Source of the DNA: Gemmatimonadota bacterium
GTDB taxonomy: Bacteria; Gemmatimonadota; Gemmatimonadetes; Gemmatimonadales; GWC2-71-9
Length of the DNA: 7,379 bases
Direction: 5' to 3'
NCBI GenBank assembly: GCA_029862935.1
Contig: JAOTWK010000172.1
Coordinates: 1 to 7,379, forward strand
The notes under the pieces were generated by a model. That model was not told the origin of the DNA, did no database searches, and worked only from the letters and a program-made list of their open reading frames with translations. A program made the position numbers and the translations under genes. The stretch's first letter is position 1; the number at the start of each line of letters is the position of its first letter. Positions 1-5,583 of the stretch are shown one piece after another.

Positions 1-1289
1 GCCCGCTGCAACGACCTCTGAATGGACAGGTTGGCCCAGGCGCCCTCCGAGAACAGGAGCTGCGACCCAGAAAAGCCTCCGGTGAGCGAGCGCTGGGGTT
101 GCGACCCAAAGCTCGCGGCGGCGCGGTCCTCGTCGACAATGAGCCCGCGCCCGAAGAGATCCGCTTGCGGCAGGAGCGCCGCGCGCGCGAGCGTCACCTC
201 TTTCTCCCCCGCCGACACGGCGCGTCGCTGCGCCGCGAGCTGGAGGTTCGCGTCCACCGCCTCCGTCATCACGCTCTCGAGGGTGACTTCCCGCTCGATG
301 TCCTGCCGCACCTCGTTGATGAGCGTGGCCTCGGTCAACACGCTGAAACTGGGGAACACACCGATGGCCCGCGCGGTCTCCATGTTGATCGTGAGCTCTT
401 CGTCCCGCGCGAACTCCACGGGAATCGTCGCGGGGTCCTCACCCAGCAGAATGCGCTGCGCATTGAGCGCTACACGGCGGGCGATGCGGGGGAAATAGGA
501 GTCCCCGTTGAGGCTCATCAGCGCGCCCCGTGGAACGTCCTCGATGAAGAACGAGAGTGTAGGGAGCGGGCGGTCGCGCAGTGCAGCAATGAGCCGCTCT
601 GTCTCGCCCACCTGTAGGCTCGTGAGCCAGGCGAGGAACACGGCGTCCGCGTCATCGGGAATACCGGCGAGCGTCGTCTCGTCCACCGCCGCGAGCGGCA
701 TGAGGGTGACTCGTATGTTGACCGCTTGCATCGCCTGCTCGAGCCGCTGGCGCAGCTCCGGGACGGCCTCGAGGTAGTACGGATTCGTGAGAATCACGAG
801 ATGTTGGAACTCGACGACCTCGCGAAAGGCCTGAATCTCCCGCAGCACCTGCGTCGGGTGTGTGATGTACACGAGGTTGGGGATGCCGCTTCCCCCCTCA
901 ACCTCGGAAATACCAAGCAGGGCGGCGTCGGGGATGTACGGCGCGATCACGGGTTTGGGCAGCGCGCCTCGCCGCACCGCATCCACCGAGCCGATCACCC
1001 CTGACGTGATCACCAAGTCGATGCTTGGGTCGTCGAGGAGGCGCGTGGTGGCCTCTCGCACGCCGGCCAACGTCCAGTCGGCCTCCAGCTGGGCCGAGGC
1101 GGGAAACTCCACGTTGAACTCCGAGCGCAGGAGATCGGTCAGCTCCCGCTTGAGGAGTGCTAAGGCGTCGGCGTTCCGTGCCCAGGGCCCGTCGACCACA
1201 ATCCCAATGCGAATGGTCTGTCGTTGCTGTGCCTGGAGCGATCCTGATCCGAGTCCGAGGAGCAGGAGCCCAACGAGGAGACGGTACAT
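1..1289 (-). CDS. ABC-type substrate-binding domain fused to TolC-family outer-membrane efflux domain (3' end beyond window)
   Basis: Reading the minus strand from the ATG at 1289 gives 429 uninterrupted codons to the window edge. Residues 1-20 are a signal peptide (MYR, Leu-rich core, cleavage likely after LQA20). Residues about 24-312 look like an ABC_sub_bind (COG2984) periplasmic-binding domain: an IRIGIVVDGPW first strand, DLVITSG at about 91-97, a second lobe beginning near LVYITHP, and the family's closing pattern ELTINMETARAIGV at 298-311. Residues about 330-429 then read as the start of a TolC/OEP repeat: VTLESVMTEAVDANLQLAAQ, an ARAALLPQADL segment with Pro374, and GSQLLFSEGAWANL near 408-421. 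The join has no stop or frameshift. TolC proteins form outer-membrane/periplasmic efflux tunnels; the binding domain would sit in the periplasm. No strong Shine-Dalgarno precedes the start. It is divergent to the kinase gene. The remaining barrel and second OEP repeat should lie left of the window. Function of the fusion is unknown. Confidence 0.85.
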   Translation of the reverse strand, partial: MYRLLVGLLLLGLGSGSLQAQQRQTIRIGIVVDGPWARNADALALLKRELTDLLRSEFNVEFPASAQLEADWTLAGVREATTRLLDDPSIDLVITSGVIGSVDAVRRGALPKPVIAPYIPDAALLGISEVEGGSGIPNLVYITHPTQVLREIQAFREVVEFQHLVILTNPYYLEAVPELRQRLEQAMQAVNIRVTLMPLAAVDETTLAGIPDDADAVFLAWLTSLQVGETERLIAALRDRPLPTLSFFIEDVPRGALMSLNGDSYFPRIARRVALNAQRILLGEDPATIPVEFARDEELTINMETARAIGVFPSFSVLTEATLINEVRQDIEREVTLESVMTEAVDANLQLAAQRRAVSAGEKEVTLARAALLPQADLFGRGLIVDEDRAAASFGSQPQRSLTGGFSGSQLLFSEGAWANLSIQRSLQR

Positions 1290-1615
1290 GGGGAACTCGC
1301 GGGAACAAGGTTGTGAAGCCGGGACAACCTCCAAACAACGGGCAGGAGTCCCGTTGCACAAGAGGGCGGAAGAAGGGGTCAAGGGGAGCGACCAAGTCTG
1401 GGCCGCGGCGTTGACCGCCGCGGCGATTGCGACGCCGTTGATCTAGCGGATGTTCGATTCCTAGGCGGGGTGTTGCGTCAACAATTTCGCTTCAACAACT
1501 TCTCGTCTTCGACGGTCGCTCTATGGAGCGGCCGTTCGTGCGTTGGGGCCCCAAAGGGGACCCCACACTCCGCGTACCTCGCGGTTACTGGAGCGCTGTC
1601 GCATCTTCTCTTGGT
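1290..1615. other. Divergent intergenic region between the TolC-fusion gene and the kinase gene
   Basis: This 326-base gap separates two divergently transcribed genes and must hold both promoters. I see no convincing -35/-10 pair for either. On the minus strand a TTGACG hexamer (1481-1476) exists, but nothing close to a -10 box follows at 16-18 bases. A 7-bp direct repeat TCAACAA occurs at 1478-1484 and 1492-1498, 14 bases apart. A perfect 8-bp inverted repeat lies at 1403-1423. An in-frame ATG at 1523 would extend the kinase by 31 residues, but that extension does not resemble the family. No independent gene is supported here. Confidence 0.6.
1403..1423. repeat. Perfect 8-bp GC inverted repeat (hairpin or operator candidate)
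   Basis: CCGCGGCG (1403-1410), a five-base spacer TTGAC, then CGCCGCGG (1416-1423) form a perfect inverted repeat in the divergent promoter region. There is no T-run on either side, so an intrinsic terminator is unlikely. It could be a regulator-binding dyad or a hairpin in the 5' leader of one of the flanking genes; in GC-rich DNA it could also be chance. Confidence 0.4.
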
Positions 1616-4228
1616 ATGAGCGACACCATTGACCGTCTCCAAGCCGCCCTCGCCGACCGCTACACCATCGAGCGGGAACTTGGCGCCGGTGGCATGGCTA
1701 CGGTCTACCTGGCGGAGGACCCCAAGCACGACCGCAAGGTGGCGATCAAGGTGCTCCGGCCCGAGCTCGCCGCGGTTTTGGGTGCCGAGCGCTTTGTGCA
1801 AGAGATCAAGACCACCGCCAATCTCCAGCACCCGCACATCCTGCCACTGTTCGACTCAGGCCAGGTCGAGGGATTCCTCTACTATGTAATGCCGTACGTC
1901 GAGGGGGAAACCCTGCGGAACAAGCTGAACCGCGAGACACAGCTCGGCATTGAGGAATCGGTGAAGATCACGATCGAGGTCGCCGACGCGTTGGACTACG
2001 CGCACCGCCACAACGTGATCCATCGCGACATCAAGCCCGAGAACATTCTGCTGCACGACGGGCGACCGGTGGTGGCGGATTTCGGCATCGCGTTGGCGGT
2101 GAGCGCCGCGGCGGGCGGACGGATGACCGAGACGGGACTCTCGCTCGGGACGCCGCACTATATGAGCCCCGAGCAGGCGACGGCCGAGAAGCAGCTCTCC
2201 AACCGGTCGGACATCTACTCGCTGGGTGCGGTGCTCTACGAGATGCTCACCGGCAGCCCGCCCCACGTGGGCACCTCGGCGCAACAGATCATCATGATGA
2301 TCGTGACGGACGAGCCGCGGCCGGTGACCGAGTTGCGGAAGTCCGTGACGCCCAACGTGGCGGCCGCGGCGACAAAGGCGCTCGAGAAAGTGCCCGCGGA
2401 TCGGTTTGCGAGTGCGGCCGAGTTTGCCGCGGCACTGACGGACCCGGCATTCACGCTCCCTACGACAGGGGCGGCACCGTCGGCCGAGAGACCGGTGAGC
2501 GGCCCACAGAAAAGCGGCACCATCGCTGTTCTGGGCGTCGCCGCCGTACTCGCGCTGGTCGCCCTTTGGGGTTGGCTCCGACCGGTAGCCGGAGGCGGCC
2601 CGACTGTCTACGACGTCGCCGTGACGTCGGGCGGTAACATGCGCGTGAGCGATCTCACGAACTTCAGCGTCTCGGCGGACGGAGCGTCCGTCGTCTACGA
2701 ATCTGGCGGCGACGGTCCGCTCTGGATCCGCAACTTGTTGGACGATGGCACGCGGCCGATCATCGGCACGGAAGGTGGAGGATTGCCCCGGATTTCGCCC
2801 GATGGCCAGTATGTCGCATTTGTGACCGGCGGCAGGCTGCTGCAAATCGTATCGCTCGACGGGGGGGCACCGCGCACGCTGGCCGAAACGACGACTATGG
2901 CAGGCCTCCGTTGGTTAGCGGACGGACAGATCTTGTTGGGTGATAACGACGGGCAGCGCTTTCGGTGGATTGATCCGCAGTCTGGGGACGTCACGGAGCG
3001 AGTTTCACAGTACTGCATCCTCCCGGCCGTAGTCCGAGACGGGGCGCTCTTGTGTGGCGGTGGGGGGGTCAAGTACGCGTACCTGCAGTCGGCATCGGGC
3101 AGGACGTGGCTTAGGGTTGCCGACCGCCGCGCAAGCGATTCCCTCGCGCCGAAGCTCAGGGGATCCGATTTCCGCATCGTCGACGATCGATATCTCATCT
3201 ATATGTCAGCCGATGGTGCGTTACGCGCCACGTCGGTGGATCTCGAGCGCATGCAGGTGGGACGGTCGGTCACGCTCGTGGGCGGCGTGCGTCGCGAGAG
3301 CTACACAGGTGCGGGACAGTACGACATTTCCCCGAACGGGACGTTGGCATATATCCCGGGCGCGAACGCGGAAGTCGGCCGCCTCGTGGTCAAGCGGGGA
3401 GACGCCGAGCCCGAGCCCCTGCCCATCGAGCCGGACCCGTTTGTCATCTTCGACCTGTCGCCCGACGGGCGCAGGCTGGCCGCGGTTGTCGAGGGGGTCG
3501 ATGCCCAAGAGCTGCGGATCTACGAACTGGACAGTCGGCGGTCGCGCACGTGGGTGAGCGATCACCATATCTTGCAGCCCCGCTGGGATCCACGCGGTGA
3601 GGAGCTCGTCTTCACGGTTGCCGACCTCGAGGGACCGCCTGTGACGCTGCGCGGTTCCCCCAACGCCGCGACCCGTCCCGACACCGTCACGGGAGTGAGT
3701 GGTTATCTGTGGGTGTCGCACTACCGCTCCGATCGCGATCTGTTTGGATGGGCACCGAGGGCGGTTGCGATCGACCTCACATCTGATCCTGTGACGGTCG
3801 ACACCGTGATCGATGAACCGGTGTGGGCGGCATCGCTCTCCCCGGACGGCCACTGGCTCGCCTTCAGCGTCGGCAGTGCTGGGGGCCCCCTGGTCCTCGA
3901 GCCCTACCCGGCGAGCGGTGAGCGTTTTGAGGTAACAACCCACGGCTTCGAGCCGATGTGGCTCTCCGAGCGGCTGCTCGTCTATGATGCCTTAGGGACG
4001 ATCCACCGGGTCCACATTGATCCCGCCAGCGCGCGTCCAGTAGGAACACCGCAACCGTGGTTCTCCGATCCGCGGTTCAAACAGACCGCTGGCCCGTCGT
4101 ATCTCGTGACCCCGGATGGTGGGGTGATGTACGTCCAGGGAATCGTGGAGAACTCCGCGTCCTTCCTGCGGGTGATCCCGAACTGGGTGGACGAGATGAA
4201 ACGCGCGGTGGACGACGCGAACCGATGA
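1616..4228 (+). CDS. Membrane-anchored Ser/Thr protein kinase with extracytoplasmic TolB/WD40-like beta-propeller
   Basis: The 870-residue product starts with a complete Hanks-type kinase domain (about 16-285): P-loop GAGGMATV at 23-30, ATP-anchoring Lys45, helix-C Glu63, HRDIKPEN with catalytic Asp138 and Asn143, DFG at 155-157, GTPHYMSPE at 178-186 and DIYSLG. A Pro/Ala-rich linker leads to one transmembrane helix at about 303-321, placing the kinase in the cytoplasm and the rest outside. The outer part (about 330-860) has propeller repeats marked by S-x-DG or SPDG turns (SVSADG, RISPDG, DISPNG, DLSPDG, SLSPDG, VTPDG), a TolB/PD40 type sensor or binding surface. It ends NWVDEMKR, typical of Gemmatimonadota kinases of this kind. 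I chose the ATG at 1616 because MSDTIDRLQAALADRY is the usual family opening; the ATG at 1523 adds 31 atypical residues. Neither start has a good Shine-Dalgarno. The ligand and substrates are not evident. Confidence 0.93.
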   Translation: MSDTIDRLQAALADRYTIERELGAGGMATVYLAEDPKHDRKVAIKVLRPELAAVLGAERFVQEIKTTANLQHPHILPLFDSGQVEGFLYYVMPYVEGETLRNKLNRETQLGIEESVKITIEVADALDYAHRHNVIHRDIKPENILLHDGRPVVADFGIALAVSAAAGGRMTETGLSLGTPHYMSPEQATAEKQLSNRSDIYSLGAVLYEMLTGSPPHVGTSAQQIIMMIVTDEPRPVTELRKSVTPNVAAAATKALEKVPADRFASAAEFAAALTDPAFTLPTTGAAPSAERPVSGPQKSGTIAVLGVAAVLALVALWGWLRPVAGGGPTVYDVAVTSGGNMRVSDLTNFSVSADGASVVYESGGDGPLWIRNLLDDGTRPIIGTEGGGLPRISPDGQYVAFVTGGRLLQIVSLDGGAPRTLAETTTMAGLRWLADGQILLGDNDGQRFRWIDPQSGDVTERVSQYCILPAVVRDGALLCGGGGVKYAYLQSASGRTWLRVADRRASDSLAPKLRGSDFRIVDDRYLIYMSADGALRATSVDLERMQVGRSVTLVGGVRRESYTGAGQYDISPNGTLAYIPGANAEVGRLVVKRGDAEPEPLPIEPDPFVIFDLSPDGRRLAAVVEGVDAQELRIYELDSRRSRTWVSDHHILQPRWDPRGEELVFTVADLEGPPVTLRGSPNAATRPDTVTGVSGYLWVSHYRSDRDLFGWAPRAVAIDLTSDPVTVDTVIDEPVWAASLSPDGHWLAFSVGSAGGPLVLEPYPASGERFEVTTHGFEPMWLSERLLVYDALGTIHRVHIDPASARPVGTPQPWFSDPRFKQTAGPSYLVTPDGGVMYVQGIVENSASFLRVIPNWVDEMKRAVDDANR

Positions 4229-4242
4229 GGAGTGGCGAGGCC

Positions 4243-4309
4243 GTTCTCAGTTGTCAGTGATCAGTTATTCGTCGCTTGCCCTGACAACTGAAGACTGACG
4301 ACCGAGAAC
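4243..4309. repeat. Heptamer-built imperfect inverted repeat between convergent genes (copy 1)
   Basis: Arms at 4243-4270 and 4282-4309 are 28 bases each and match at 21 of 28 positions when the right arm is reverse-complemented; the loop is 11 bases. Each arm is made of degenerate 7-bp units close to TCAGTTN (TCAGTTG, TCAGTGA, TCAGTTA in the left arm; TCGGTCG, TCAGTCT, TCAGTTG in the right arm read backwards). It sits 14 bases after the kinase stop and 23 bases beyond the traT stop, so it may also terminate transcription from both sides, although it lacks a U-tract. A related element lies at 5477-5552. Confidence 0.75.
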
Positions 4310-4332
4310 TGTCGTTCTGCCATCCTACGCAA

Positions 4333-5040
4333 TTACCGCCGCTCGGCCGGCCTCGCCGGCAACACGCGAGCAACCGTCCGACTCATGCCGTCTACCAGCA
4401 CGGGCAACGACTCCTCGATGCGCAGGTTGACCTTGGATGCGCCGCTCACGATTTGGGTCTCGTGATAGTGCATTTCGGATGCGGCTTCGACGTCCGCGAC
4501 GCTGTCACCGATCGCGACCGTCTCCGTGACGAGGACATCGGTGGTCAACATGTGTGCGATGTGCTTGGTGTTCGCGTCAACGATGAAGCCGACCGCCCCG
4601 ACCGCGAGACCGACACCGGTGGCCGCGCGGCCACCGCCACCCACGACATCGGTCGCTAGGCCCGCCGCAAGGCCGGCCGTAAACGCGCTACTCATGGCGT
4701 CCTCGAGGGTCTGACCCTCAGACATCTCGGCCTCCGTCAACCGCAAGTGGTTGACTTGGATGATGTACGTGGCGTCGTCTGGGTCCTCGACCACCGTGTA
4801 GCCCGATGCGGTGAGCTGTCGATCGAAGTGCGGGCGAATCGTGATGGCGCTATCGGCCGTGCAGGTTTCCTCGACGTACACGGTTGGGGGCAGATCACTG
4901 CGGAGTTCGAGGAACACGGACGCACTCGTTTGTGTGTGTGACCTCAGCTCCCCGTACCGCATGTGCATCCGCATCGTGGCACATCCGCCGAGCAGGATGG
5001 ACCCAACCAGCGCGATGACAGTCGATCGTCCGAAAGGCAT
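4333..5040 (-). CDS. traT: TraT-family outer-membrane lipoprotein (complement resistance / surface exclusion homologue)
   Basis: The 235-residue product has a lipoprotein signal peptide ending in the lipobox LGGC (Cys20, followed by Ala, which does not signal inner-membrane retention). The whole length then follows plasmid F TraT (about 240 residues): TQTSASVFLEL near 37-46, an ASGYTVVEDPDDATYIIQVN segment at 78-97, two Gly/Ala-rich hydrophobic stretches at about 117-131 and 139-155, and the diagnostic ending TQIVSGASKVNLRIEESLPV at 195-214. In F plasmids TraT is an abundant surface lipoprotein that blocks mating-pair formation and confers serum resistance. No transfer gene is visible here, so this is probably a chromosomal homologue with an unknown role. 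The start is backed by an AAGGGAG Shine-Dalgarno six bases upstream. It converges on the kinase gene. Confidence 0.88.
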   Translation of the reverse strand: MPFGRSTVIALVGSILLGGCATMRMHMRYGELRSHTQTSASVFLELRSDLPPTVYVEETCTADSAITIRPHFDRQLTASGYTVVEDPDDATYIIQVNHLRLTEAEMSEGQTLEDAMSSAFTAGLAAGLATDVVGGGGRAATGVGLAVGAVGFIVDANTKHIAHMLTTDVLVTETVAIGDSVADVEAASEMHYHETQIVSGASKVNLRIEESLPVLVDGMSRTVARVLPARPAERR

Positions 5041-5046
5041 GGGTGG

Positions 5047-5053
5047 CTCCCTT
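5047..5053 (-). promoter_or_regulatory. Ribosome binding site of the traT-like gene
   Basis: On the minus strand AAGGGAG lies six bases before the ATG at 5040. It is the clearest Shine-Dalgarno in the window and fixes the start that gives a complete lipoprotein signal peptide. Confidence 0.7.
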
Positions 5054-5111
5054 CAGCCCAATGAAGAAGACCCTGGGGCACCAGCGTGACACCGTTAGTG
5101 TGTTTCACCAC

Positions 5112-5128
5112 CGTCAAGCGAGCGTCAA
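5112..5128 (-). repeat. Short direct repeat with two TTGACG hexamers upstream of the traT-like gene
   Basis: Forward-strand CGTCAAG occurs at 5112-5118 and 5123-5129, 11 bases apart, giving two TTGACG hexamers on the minus strand 72-88 bases before the traT start. They resemble -35 boxes, but no good -10 box follows at standard spacing (TAACGG is only 14 bases from the second). The upstream copy overlaps the stop codon of the small gene ending at 5125. Confidence 0.25.
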
Positions 5129-5454
5129 GTGGTTTGTAACCGCGCGACGCTCGCGGCGATGCCGAAGCCATGACGTCGCGGTAGGAGGCTCACACGTAAC
5201 CGGGAGAGCGGGACTTCTTCCCACCGGTCGGTCTTGATGAGGAGACCCGTTACCCCACCTGACACTGCGCCAATGCCTCCGAAAATGAGCGCGCCGTACA
5301 CTCTGCATTCGCTGTCCTCGGGTGCGGCTCCAGCGGACCGGTCTCTGCATAGGATGTCACCGGGAGATGACGAACGATGCGCTGTGGGCGGCCATCGCAA
5401 ACCCTGGGGGCTCACGATGGAACAACATACCGAGCTGATGAACACGCTGCTCAA
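5125..5454 (-). CDS. Small glycine-zipper hypothetical protein, probably N-terminally truncated remnant
   Basis: The open frame gives at most 109 residues from a TTG at 5454; there is no in-frame ATG and no Shine-Dalgarno at any candidate start, including the GTG codons further in. Residues 1-30 look like noncoding sequence. From about residue 30 it becomes protein-like: GDILCRDR, a glycine-rich hydrophobic helix at 54-73 (GALIFGGIGAVSGGVTGLLI), then KTDRWEEVPLSRLRVSLLPR at 74-93. I associate the helix followed by a KT(D/E)RWEEVPL segment with the C-terminus of secreted or membrane hypothetical proteins of Gemmatimonadota that are normally longer and begin with a signal peptide. That N-terminal part is absent here in all frames. 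The product is likely a decayed gene; a short functional membrane peptide is possible. Function unknown. It is 84 bases upstream of the traT-like gene on the same strand. Confidence 0.45.
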   Translation of the reverse strand: MSSVFISSVCCSIVSPQGLRWPPTAHRSSSPGDILCRDRSAGAAPEDSECRVYGALIFGGIGAVSGGVTGLLIKTDRWEEVPLSRLRVSLLPRRHGFGIAASVARLQTT

Positions 5455-5476
5455 AAACGCGGTGCCATAGGGAGTT

Positions 5477-5552
5477 GTCAGTTCTCAGCGTTCAGTTCTC
5501 AGTTATCGGTTCTCGAGTGGATCTCCCCGAGAACTGCAAACTGAAAACTGAC
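5477..5552. repeat. Heptamer-built imperfect inverted repeat (copy 2)
   Basis: Arms at 5477-5500 and 5529-5552 (24 bases each) match at 20 of 24 positions after reverse complementing the right arm; the loop is 28 bases. A clear 7-base period runs through the left arm and on into the loop: TCAGTTC, TCAGCGT, TCAGTTC, TCAGTTA, TCGGTTC from 5479 to 5513. The right arm read backwards gives TCAGTTT twice. The unit is the same as in the element at 4243-4309. It lies between the start of the small remnant gene and the 3' end of the outer-membrane barrel gene. Confidence 0.78.
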
Positions 5553-5583
5553 GCACTACCATCTGACGTTGCTACCGACTCTG

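Noticed and set aside
60..112. Two similar TGCGACCCA stretches near the left edge (about 61-69 and 100-108)
   Set aside because: They encode two GSQ segments of the TolC-like region 13 residues apart; this is short in-gene similarity, not a repeat element.
898..1395. 165-codon minus-strand frame and overlapping plus-strand frames (22-498, 99-617, 862-1446)
   Set aside because: They are out-of-frame or antisense shadows of the substrate-binding/TolC fusion gene, whose own frame carries a signal peptide and two recognisable domains; the shadow translations are Arg/Ser-rich without family motifs.
1523..1615. Longer kinase start at the ATG at 1523
   Set aside because: The 31 extra residues (MERPFVRWGPKGDP onward) are unlike the family opening, while the ATG at 1616 matches it exactly; neither start has a clear ribosome site.
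1856..2845. 329-codon minus-strand frame antisense to the kinase
   Set aside because: It covers the kinase catalytic core and transmembrane region on the opposite strand, is rich in Arg and His with no domain signature, and is a GC-driven shadow.
4243..4309. Classical Rho-independent terminator
   Set aside because: The hairpin is imperfect, long and not GC-rich, and no T-run follows on either strand; a repeat element is the better description, though a terminating effect is not excluded.
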